Shown: positions 1 through 5,256 of the stretch, one piece after another | How positions within the stretch are numbered: position 1 is the first letter of the stretch | Layout of the letters: each line of letters starts with the position of its first letter | Assembly (NCBI GenBank): GCA_913053665.1 | Contig: CAJXGR010000036.1 | Span: 1 to 15,540, forward strand | DNA length: 15,540 nt | Reading direction: 5' to 3' | Source: an uncultured Spirochaetia bacterium | GTDB taxonomy: Bacteria; Spirochaetota; UBA6919 | Program-made: the position numbers and the translations under genes | Notes under the pieces: model-generated | What the model was told of the DNA's origin: nothing | Database searches by the model: none | Seen by the model: the letters and a program-made list of their open reading frames with translations, nothing else

Positions 1-566
1 CCTAAATACGGCGAGATCGTAAAATAAGGGTGTTTGATAAGATGATAGCGACCACTTACTCCCAAGGATATTGGCTCAAAACGGAACTCAAGCCCGGCAC
101 CCGGTGTAAAACCTACGTGAATGCTATTTTCTCCAGCAATTTTCTTATCACTGCTGATATCCATCCCAAGCTCAACAAACGGTAAAACATATTTCAAGCG
201 ACGGCTTGGGAACACACGACGACCAAAAAAGAAGGAGGTTCGCCGATAGCTATTATTCCCTTGAGTCCATTTATAGTAATGTAAATCCATTCTAATTTGT
301 GCTGTTGTATCAGTATCAGTCTCAATCCCGATCCCCCCCCCATAGCCTATTCCAAAACCATATCCAACCGCTGGCCCCGAGCTTGGCTCTGCTGGGAAGA
401 AGAACCCACCATCAATAACGATCCGTGGGCCATCATCCTTTTTCTTGGGTGGGGGGGGTTGATAATTCTTGTTTCGCGGGTAATTTGGATAATTGGATCG
501 AGGATCATTGCAAAACACATTGTGACCTATAAACAGGGCAATAATTACTAAATAAAACCGTATCAT
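1..566 (-). CDS. Outer-membrane beta-barrel-type protein, 3' end off the window
   Basis: The frame is open from an ATG at 566 to the left edge (188 codons seen; the C-terminus is missing). An AGGAG ribosome site lies 6 bases before the ATG. Residues 1-19 form a signal peptide with a hydrophobic core (residues 5-14) ending VFC; Cys19 could make it a lipoprotein, but a signal peptidase I cut is equally possible. A Pro/Lys-rich linker with four prolines (37-40) follows, then a Gly-rich stretch (64-80) and alternating polar/aromatic strands such as AQIRMDLHYYKW and LEFRFEPISLGVSGRYHL, typical of outer-membrane barrels. I do not recognise a specific family. Two homopolymers, C8 and G9 on the coding strand, lie at codons 37-39 and 76-78. 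The gene is transcribed away from the redoxin gene at 734 from its own promoter at 588-616. Confidence 0.8.
   Translation of the reverse strand, partial: MIRFYLVIIALFIGHNVFCNDPRSNYPNYPRNKNYQPPPPKKKDDGPRIVIDGGFFFPAEPSSGPAVGYGFGIGYGGGIGIETDTDTTAQIRMDLHYYKWTQGNNSYRRTSFFFGRRVFPSRRLKYVLPFVELGMDISSDKKIAGENSIHVGFTPGAGLEFRFEPISLGVSGRYHLIKHPYFTISPYL
333..341 (-). repeat. G9 homopolymer inside the outer-membrane protein gene
   Basis: Nine C on the plus strand read as nine G in the coding strand and encode the Gly-Gly-Gly at residues 76-78 of the minus-strand barrel protein. A gain or loss of one base would shift the frame early in the gene. Confidence 0.85.
451..458 (-). repeat. C8 homopolymer inside the outer-membrane protein gene
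   Basis: Eight G on the plus strand read as eight C in the coding strand and encode part of the Pro-Pro-Pro-Pro at residues 37-40, shortly after the signal peptide. It lies about 110 bases upstream of the G9 tract in the same gene. Confidence 0.85.
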
Positions 567-587
567 GATGATCTCCTTCAACTTAAT

Positions 588-616
588 ATTATAACCTATT
601 CAGTGGATAATTTCAA
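588..616 (-). promoter_or_regulatory. Sigma70-type promoter of the outer-membrane protein gene
   Basis: Read on the minus strand, a TTGAAA -35 box (616-611) and a perfect TATAAT -10 box (593-588) are 17 bases apart. Transcription would start near 581, giving a leader of about 15 bases that contains the AGGAG ribosome site. Confidence 0.75.
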
Positions 617-627
617 GGCATTTTCCC

Positions 628-643
628 TTTTAATCGATTAAAA
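628..643. promoter_or_regulatory. 16-bp perfect palindrome between divergent genes (possible operator)
   Basis: TTTTAATCGATTAAAA is perfectly self-complementary. It sits 11 bases upstream of the -35 box of the minus-strand promoter and about 90 bases upstream of the redoxin start, a usual place for a dimeric regulator. No regulator gene is adjacent, so the operator role is inference. Confidence 0.4.
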
Positions 644-733
644 TACCTGTATCTCTACTCTATTGTATTATATTTCATGTAAAACTTAAACATCAACAAA
701 CGCTGAAGCAACGTATATGAGGGGTGCAGGACT

Positions 734-1261
734 ATGAAAATTGGACAGACCATGCCAGGATTCTCGTTGATAGGGGTAGATGATCAGATCCTTCACTCAA
801 AGGACTTTCTGAAGGGGAAAGGACTGGTAGTAATCTTTAGTTGCAACCACTGTCCCTACGTTCAAGCCTATGAAGATCGAATGATCGACCTATACAATGA
901 TTTCAGTCCCAGGGGCATTGAAATCCTGGTCATCAACTCCAATGAAGACATCACCTATCCCGACGATAGCTTTGAGAACATGAAAAGAAGAGCTCAAGCT
1001 AAAGGTTTCCCTTTTCCTTACTTGAGGGACGAAAGTCAGGATGTAGCAAAAGCCTTTGGGGCCACTCATACTCCCGAGATATTCCTGATGAATAGTGATG
1101 GACAGCTTGTCTATACAGGTCGTATTGATGATAACTGGAAGGAGGCTGATCGGGTGAAATCCCAGGACCTAAAAGCCGCAATGGAAGCTTTAATCTCCGA
1201 TGAACCCATCCGAGAGCCTGAAACCTACGCAATCGGTTGCACCATAAAATGGAAGACTTAA
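734..1261 (+). CDS. Thioredoxin-like redoxin (AhpC/TSA-type, CNHC active site)
   Basis: This 175-residue protein has a thioredoxin fold of the peroxiredoxin-like/TlpA-like group. The beta strand LVVIFS leads into a Cys37-Asn-His-Cys40-Pro-Tyr motif at the expected start of an active-site helix, and the cis-proline is Pro114 in THTPEIFL. The motif FSCNHCPYV is characteristic of a widespread single-domain family annotated as thioredoxin family or redoxin protein. There is no signal peptide, so it is probably cytoplasmic. By family it would reduce disulfides or peroxides, but the true substrate is not visible. A GGGG/CAGG ribosome site precedes the ATG. It is monocistronic or leads weakly into the gene at 1344, 82 bases downstream with its own possible promoter. 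Confidence 0.88.
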   Translation: MKIGQTMPGFSLIGVDDQILHSKDFLKGKGLVVIFSCNHCPYVQAYEDRMIDLYNDFSPRGIEILVINSNEDITYPDDSFENMKRRAQAKGFPFPYLRDESQDVAKAFGATHTPEIFLMNSDGQLVYTGRIDDNWKEADRVKSQDLKAAMEALISDEPIREPETYAIGCTIKWKT

Positions 1262-1285
1262 GCCAGGAAAAAATCACTTTTTCAG

Positions 1286-1314
1286 TTTATCAATCATGAT
1301 TATTTTGCTATATT
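1286..1314 (+). promoter_or_regulatory. Possible promoter of the gene at 1344, with a palindromic spacer
   Basis: TTTATC (1286-1291) and TATATT (1309-1314) are spaced 17 bases apart. The -35 box is poor (3 of 6). The spacer contains the perfect 10-bp palindrome AATCATGATT at 1292-1301, which could be a repressor site. Confidence 0.35.
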
Positions 1315-1343
1315 ATCTAAATACATAATAGATGGAGGAATCA

Positions 1344-1877
1344 ATGAAAAGAATCAAAACCTTAGTGACCATTTTAGTAATAGTTTTTGGGATAACCTCA
1401 TGGCTCAGTGCTAAAGGAGGACAGCATAAAATCAGGTTTACAGCAGGAATCGGATCGACCTCATCAGTGGATACAACCATTGGAACAGGCAATAAGACAG
1501 CTCTGAGGATTGGAGGGACGGGTCTGTATCGTATTTCCAAGCTGATTGGTGTGGGTGTCGATTTGGGCTTTGTGAAAGCCTATAAACGAGAGTTTAACAA
1601 CTTTAATTTTACTGTATCTTACTTCACTTTATTGACTATGATCGAATTTAATCTCCTAAAGAATGACCTGCTTATATTTCAGATCGGGCAAGGGGGGTAT
1701 ATGGCGACAGGGAATAATACAGGGAGTGAGTATGGTCTAAGACTGGGTGGAGGAGTGGATATTCCTGTTGGATCCAATATATCCATCCCTATTTTACTGA
1801 GGACGGACTTTATTTTCGCAAGTGACATGGTTGTCCCCATAACGATTAATGCAGGGATTACCATTAAGATAAAGTAA
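1344..1877 (+). CDS. Small exported beta-barrel-type protein, function unknown
   Basis: The ATG at 1344 is chosen because GGAGG at 1334-1338 lies 5 bases before it; the in-frame ATG at 1332 overlaps that site. The 177-residue product begins MKRIK followed by a hydrophobic core and a likely signal peptidase cut after SAK or LSA (about residues 20-23). The rest alternates short amphipathic strands with Gly/Thr turns (for example LGVDLGF-like and LRLGGGVDIPV segments) and ends in a strand, VVPITINAGITIKIK. This resembles 8-strand outer-membrane barrels of the OmpA/OmpW sort, though I cannot assign a family. It has no cysteine and no catalytic motif. Downstream is a repeat-rich gap shared with the convergent holA gene. 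Confidence 0.75.
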   Translation: MKRIKTLVTILVIVFGITSWLSAKGGQHKIRFTAGIGSTSSVDTTIGTGNKTALRIGGTGLYRISKLIGVGVDLGFVKAYKREFNNFNFTVSYFTLLTMIEFNLLKNDLLIFQIGQGGYMATGNNTGSEYGLRLGGGVDIPVGSNISIPILLRTDFIFASDMVVPITINAGITIKIK

Positions 1878-1896
1878 ATATTGGGCTGATCCCTCG

Positions 1897-2002
1897 GTAA
1901 GGGTGGGTTTCAAATCCACCCCTACAAAATGCTGGTAATTCAACAGATTCCATGTTGAACCCATACGGAGAGGAGGGTGGAAGCGTGAACACACGGGTTC
2001 AC
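1897..2002. repeat. Rearranged copy of the dispersed palindromic element
   Basis: A 29-nt imperfect hairpin at 1897-1925 (GTAAGGGTGGGTTT paired with AAATCCACCCCTAC) has the same size and CCCCTAC end as the hairpin at 3265-3293. The following bases (CCCCTACAAAATGCTGGTAA, from 1919) match the reverse strand of 3251-3271. Then CATGTTGAACCCATACGGAG (1951-1970) and GTGAACACACGGG (1985-1997) match CATGTTGAACCCGTACGGAG and GTGAACACATGGG at 3195-3240. It lies between the convergent genes ending at 1877 and 2061 and has no coding capacity. The hairpin lacks a T-run, so I do not call it a terminator. Confidence 0.65.
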
Positions 2003-2060
2003 TGCTACAGATGGTTACCCATCAGTAAATATCTGATCTTTACCTAGTTTGAATGGCGTA

Positions 2061-3038
2061 TCAGGTGGAGGAGCTGTGAAATGACGATAGATAAATCTCG
2101 AATTGACAGGTCTGGAGGTTCTTATCCCCTGATTTCATTTGGTAATCCAAATCACTCAAACCCTGAAATAACTTCTCTAACTTGATTATTGAAAATCGTG
2201 AGGATTGTCCGATGATTTTCTTTGCAATGAAAGGCGGAAGATTGAGTCTTTTGGCTAGTTCACTTTGATGAATCCCTTGATTGAGATAGGTTTTAGCCTG
2301 CCATATGAGTTTTAATTGTCTGTAGATCATAGAAATGCATTGACCGAAATTACCCTCCTCAACAGTCATTTGCTGGAAGAGCCTTAAGGTTTTAGGGAGG
2401 TTTCCCGAAAAAAGAGTGTCAATAAAGTCAAATATGGATGGGAGTTTTGAGGAGACCAGTATGTCAGGAATATCGCCAACCGATAAGGTCTCACCACCCT
2501 GACAGTAAGTCTCTATGGCCTCTACAACCTTGTCTATATTACCGATGGAACACTCTTCCTGCTCCACTAAATAACTGAGAACCTCTGGATCATAGGGCAC
2601 ACCAGCCTTTTGTAGCTTCGTGGTGATCATCGCGAGGGCTTCCTGGGGGGATTTGTCCTTAAAGTACTCTATCTTTCCGTGTTCTTTCATAGCAGATAGG
2701 ATGGCTTTATCAGGCTCTTTATCGTTTGCAGCGGAGACCAGAATAAGAACTGTTGTGTCAGAAGGACTTTTGATGTAGCCTTCCAGGTTCTTTTTGTCTA
2801 ATTTACTGTAATCATAGACCTTAATGAGCTTCTTATCGGTAAAAACCGGGTAGGTATGACATTCGGATAGGACTTCTTCCATATCGCAGTCCTCCCCAAA
2901 AAACATGAGGCTGTTGATATTATCTTTTTGCTTTAAGTCAGGGAATATTAAGGCTTCAAGTTGAGAGATTCGCCTTTTAATTTCTCTATGATCTTTGCCT
3001 GAAAGCAAATAGATCGGGTAGATTTTCTCTTGAGTCAA
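2061..3038 (-). CDS. holA: DNA polymerase III delta subunit (HolA)
   Basis: Clamp-loader delta subunit, which opens the beta sliding clamp during chromosome replication. The frame starts as usual for the family with KIYPIYLLSGKDH, a degenerate P-loop strand without a functional Walker A. It then has the AAA+-like domain (about residues 1-190 of the trimmed protein) and a helical C-terminal collar domain with typical segments (FDFIDTLFSGN, FGQCISMIYRQLKLIWQAK, SDLDYQMKSG). I choose the TTG at 3038-3036, preceded at 6 bases by GGAG (3048-3045). This gives 325 residues, normal for HolA. The open frame continues upstream to an ATG at 3197, but those 53 codons lie wholly in a repeat insertion and look non-native. 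It is the last gene of a comFB-like/pgeF/holA cluster. Confidence 0.88.
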   Translation of the reverse strand: MTQEKIYPIYLLSGKDHREIKRRISQLEALIFPDLKQKDNINSLMFFGEDCDMEEVLSECHTYPVFTDKKLIKVYDYSKLDKKNLEGYIKSPSDTTVLILVSAANDKEPDKAILSAMKEHGKIEYFKDKSPQEALAMITTKLQKAGVPYDPEVLSYLVEQEECSIGNIDKVVEAIETYCQGGETLSVGDIPDILVSSKLPSIFDFIDTLFSGNLPKTLRLFQQMTVEEGNFGQCISMIYRQLKLIWQAKTYLNQGIHQSELAKRLNLPPFIAKKIIGQSSRFSIIKLEKLFQGLSDLDYQMKSGDKNLQTCQFEIYLSSFHSSST

Positions 3039-3110
3039 AACCTTCTCCAAATAGGGGTTATACCGCCTGTAGGGACGACCCGTCGGAAACTGTTGTATTA
3101 AGCCCAATTT

Positions 3111-3139
3111 GTAGGGGCAGACCCACGTGTCTGCCCAAT
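3111..3139. repeat. GTAGGGG-type 29-nt hairpin repeat (CAGAC variant)
   Basis: This begins GTAGGGGCAGAC and contains the 8-bp stem GGGCAGAC (3115-3122) with GTCTGCCC (3129-3136) around CCACGT. It is the same family as the copies at 3265-3293 and 1897-1925, nested inside the MITE-like element. Confidence 0.6.
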
Positions 3140-3171
3140 CCAAAAGGCTATACAGGCACCATATGGTTAAT

Positions 3172-3221
3172 ACCACTGCTCCGTACGGGTTCAACATGTT
3201 GAACCCGTACGGAGCAGTGGT
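3172..3221. repeat. 50-bp perfect palindrome
   Basis: The two 25-base halves are exact reverse complements, centred between 3196 and 3197 (core CAACATGTTG). There is no spacer and no mismatch. It would form a cruciform in DNA or a very stable hairpin in the pgeF-holA transcript. The core CAACATGTTG recurs at 3256-3265. Confidence 0.9.
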
Positions 3222-3264
3222 GAAATGGTGAACACATGGGAAATTGTCGCATTACCAACATGTT

Positions 3265-3293
3265 GTAGGGGCGACCCGGCGGGTCGCCCCTAC
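3265..3293. repeat. GTAGGGG-type 29-nt perfect hairpin repeat
   Basis: GTAGGGGCGACCCG (3265-3278) and CGGGTCGCCCCTAC (3280-3293) are perfect inverted copies around a single G. A degenerate, opposite-facing partner begins at 3069 (GTAGGGACGACCCG). These form the terminal parts of the 245-bp element. Confidence 0.8.
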
Positions 3294-3303
3294 AGGTGGT
3301 ATA

Positions 3304-4071
3304 TTAGTCAGAATAGTATCCCGATTTAAGGGACAAAAAGGACATCATTCGACCACTCAGTGGGCCTTCTTTCCTGTATGAGTAAAACTGATCCACGTGA
3401 CAGGCTGTGCATAAGCTGGACTCGGTGAGTATATTGTCCTCCAGAACAGAGGCTGATTGGGCCTGTAAAACATTTTCCTTCAGGAGATCCAGATAGAATT
3501 GGCCATTCCGTTCTTTGAGTACCTGTGCGCTAAAGTGATCCATGAACTCAATAGAAACTTCATAGCAACAGGATTGGATTCCAGGGCCTATAGAAACGAT
3601 CAGGTCTTCAGGATTGGATTGGTATGTATGAGAAAGAAGTTCAATCGTCTTGACTGTGATTTTCTGTGCTGTCCCTCGCCACCCGGCGTGGATAAGAGCA
3701 ATGGCTTTCTGGATCGGGTCATAGATAAATATTGGATAACAATCGGCTGTTTGAATGGATAAGACAAGTTCACCTTCTGATGTCATTAGCCCGTCACATT
3801 TTGAAACAGTCGAACTATCTTCTTCTAAGTCCTTTCTAGTCGAGGTAATTTGAAGAACTTCATTGCCATGAACCTGCTGGGGAAAGACTCCATTCTCTAA
3901 TGGCAGTGAAAGGTTGTGGAACAAGTCTTTTCTGTTGGATCGACTTTGGGAGGTATCTCCAGCCCTAAGACTTAGATTGAAATCCAGGCCATTGTAATTG
4001 CGATAAGTTGTGCCACCCACCAGAGGGCCCATGCTTTCTATGACATTGTGTTGGTACACGAATCCGTCCAA
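3304..4071 (-). CDS. pgeF: YfiH/PgeF-family protein (peptidoglycan editing factor / purine nucleoside phosphorylase)
   Basis: A 255-residue member of the YfiH (DUF152, formerly 'laccase domain') family. Conserved metal and active-site residues are visible: His68 in QQVHGN, Cys111 in TADCYP, and His128 in LIHAGWRGT. SIGPGIQSCCYEV (160-172) and the C-terminal CTACHVDQFYSYRKEG..GRMMS are also classic. Family members hydrolyse or phosphorolyse purine nucleosides, and in E. coli the protein removes mis-incorporated serine from cell-wall precursors; which role applies here is not visible. The start used is TTG at 4071, 9 bases after the stop of the upstream gene, with a weak ribosome site; GTG at residue 5, preceded by GGACGGA, is an alternative. 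The MITE-like element abuts its stop codon. Confidence 0.88.
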   Translation of the reverse strand: MDGFVYQHNVIESMGPLVGGTTYRNYNGLDFNLSLRAGDTSQSRSNRKDLFHNLSLPLENGVFPQQVHGNEVLQITSTRKDLEEDSSTVSKCDGLMTSEGELVLSIQTADCYPIFIYDPIQKAIALIHAGWRGTAQKITVKTIELLSHTYQSNPEDLIVSIGPGIQSCCYEVSIEFMDHFSAQVLKERNGQFYLDLLKENVLQAQSASVLEDNILTESSLCTACHVDQFYSYRKEGPLSGRMMSFLSLKSGYYSD

Positions 4072-4080
4072 TAAGAAAGT

Positions 4081-4767
4081 TTAATTGATATAAATATCTT
4101 CTATACGGTGAGTAAAGCCTTTTCGGAAGCTTTGATGGATCGCTCGTTCTGAAGTCACATCAATGGTAAAGATCTTTTCAACAGGCTCCTGACCAGAGTG
4201 CTCAAAGAGAAGGCTAAACTCAAAGAGGCGTGAGGACTTTTCATTCTTCTTGTCTTTCACTGGAGAAGGGAAAAAAGTAAAATAACCACTTGTTTTATGG
4301 GATATGGTGTAAGGATTGTCCCATTGGGGGTTGATCATATCGGTTTTGACAAAGTGTTCTATCCTGGTTTTGAGGGTGACAATAGTTCCATCCATTCCTT
4401 CCCAGGTCGTCATAGAAATAATCTTGCCAATGAGACAGGGAAAGTTAAAATAGTAGGAGTCCTCTTCTTCAGGTTTTGGGGGAGCAACAGGGTGCGACTT
4501 GTCTTTTCGACGGGATAATACGGTTCTCATGGCTTCAGCCACTAATATGAAAATATCCGCTGTTTTCTGGACATCCTTTTCATGATTCGCTTCCATATGG
4601 AGAACCCCCCGACCGCTCGTTAAATAAGAGGCCCTCACACGGTTTAAGACATAACACGCCACATCATGGCGATTGGTTTCATCTTTCCAGAAATCCTCAT
4701 GAGAATCAGTACACATTTCATTAACAGCATGAAAAACGATGTCTTCCATTGTATTTTTAAGAATCAT
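4081..4767 (-). CDS. ComFB-domain protein with a C-terminal domain of unknown function
   Basis: The first ~55 residues (ILKNTMEDIVFHAVNEMC, then HDVACYVLNRVRASYLTSGRG at 34-54) match the ComFB (late competence) pattern: an NxxE-type helix followed by DV-A-LNR-P-YvTs-rG. ComFB proteins have been reported as cyclic-dinucleotide-binding proteins in other bacteria; binding here is inference. After a Lys/Glu/Pro linker (88-103), residues 105-228 form a beta-rich region that I do not recognise. The start at 4767 is chosen because GGGGG (4778-4774) lies 6 bases upstream and a promoter (4796-4824) lies inside the longer open frame that begins at 4836. The gene leads pgeF and holA, with a 9-base gap to pgeF. 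Confidence 0.75.
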   Translation of the reverse strand: MILKNTMEDIVFHAVNEMCTDSHEDFWKDETNRHDVACYVLNRVRASYLTSGRGVLHMEANHEKDVQKTADIFILVAEAMRTVLSRRKDKSHPVAPPKPEEEDSYYFNFPCLIGKIISMTTWEGMDGTIVTLKTRIEHFVKTDMINPQWDNPYTISHKTSGYFTFFPSPVKDKKNEKSSRLFEFSLLFEHSGQEPVEKIFTIDVTSERAIHQSFRKGFTHRIEDIYIN

Positions 4768-4795
4768 TTTGATCCCCCAGGATATGGTATTATAA

Positions 4796-4824
4796 AGTAT
4801 ATCACGTGTTTTGGGATTTGTCAA
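4796..4824 (-). promoter_or_regulatory. Strong sigma70-type promoter of the comFB-like/pgeF/holA cluster
   Basis: On the minus strand a perfect TTGACA (4824-4819) and TATACT (4801-4796) are spaced 17 bases apart. Initiation near 4789 gives a leader of about 20 bases that includes the GGGGG ribosome site. Its position excludes the in-frame ATG at 4836 as the main start. Confidence 0.8.
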
Positions 4825-4922
4825 GGTGAAAGACATTTCTTTTTAAATAATCAGCTTGCAATTACGGAATTGGTCAATATTGCGTTTAGCAGACGAATCC
4901 AGTTGGATAACAGTAAATAATC

Positions 4923-5240
4923 TCATTCTACTGGATCCCAACGATCCCTATCACGGTGGTTGTACTTATCGATGACCCCTTTAAGGCTTGTAGTCAAGTC
5001 AATGTCCTCTGAATTAGCAATACAGATCAAAGTAAAAAGTATGTCACCTATCTCATCTGCAATATGGCCCTCACCTTCAGTGGGTTTCTTGCTTTTATTC
5101 CCGTATAAATGGTTTAACTCCCTGGCTAACTCGCCCACTTCCTCTATGAGTCTGGCTAAATTAGATAATGGGGCCCAGTAGCCCATCTTGAACTGAGATA
5201 CATATTTATGGACTTCCCTTTGAGCGTCTTCTAAAGTCAT
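4923..5240 (-). CDS. MazG-type nucleotide pyrophosphohydrolase, YpjD-like
   Basis: A 105-residue all-alpha NTP pyrophosphohydrolase that probably cleaves nucleoside (or modified) triphosphates to monophosphate and pyrophosphate. The sequence follows B. subtilis YpjD closely: YVSQFKMGYWAPLSNLARL, EEVGELARELNHLYG, ADEIGDILF, and a final KYNHRDRDRW. Metal-binding residues are Glu34/Glu37 (EExxE) and Glu63/Asp66 (ExxD). I take the ATG at 5240; an in-frame ATG at 5309 would overlap the upstream gene by 53 bases and add residues not seen in the family. It lies 16 bases after the ParB-like gene and is probably co-transcribed with it. The ribosome site is weak (GGTG). Confidence 0.9.
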   Translation of the reverse strand: MTLEDAQREVHKYVSQFKMGYWAPLSNLARLIEEVGELARELNHLYGNKSKKPTEGEGHIADEIGDILFTLICIANSEDIDLTTSLKGVIDKYNHRDRDRWDPVE

Positions 5241-5256
5241 TTTCACCACTCTCAAT

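Larger units (their letters stand above)
3059..3303. mobile_element. MITE-like 245-bp element between pgeF and holA
   Basis: The ends 3059-3082 and 3280-3303 are inverted copies matching at 22 of 24 positions; both start TATACC and include GCGACCCG or ACGACCCG. If the outer TA is a target duplication, removing the element restores pgeF stop, about 22 bases, then the holA TTG with its GGAG intact. The element abuts the pgeF TAA exactly. Inside are a 50-bp perfect palindrome (3172-3221) and several 29-nt GTAGGGG-type hairpins. It encodes no transposase, so it would have to move through an enzyme encoded elsewhere. Element status is inferred from structure and from the related sequence at 1897-2002. 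Confidence 0.65.

Noticed and set aside
297..551. 84-codon plus-strand open frame at the left edge
   Set aside because: It is antisense to the barrel-protein gene, which has a signal peptide, ribosome site and strong promoter.
1901..1921. Hairpin after the gene at 1344 as an intrinsic terminator
   Set aside because: The stem is strong but no T-run follows on either strand, and it belongs to the dispersed repeat family.
2021..2043. Short hairpins (ATCAG/CTGAT, GTAAA/TTTAC) downstream of holA
   Set aside because: The stems are only 5 bp, overlap each other, and lack a T-run, so they are probably chance.
1897..3293. 29-nt repeats as a CRISPR array
   Set aside because: The units are self-complementary, differ in sequence, are irregularly spaced and face both directions; there are no uniform spacers or cas genes.
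4768..4836. 23-codon N-terminal extension of the ComFB-domain gene
   Set aside because: TTGACA-N17-TATACT lies inside it, a ribosome site precedes the inner ATG at 4767, and the ComFB homology starts there.
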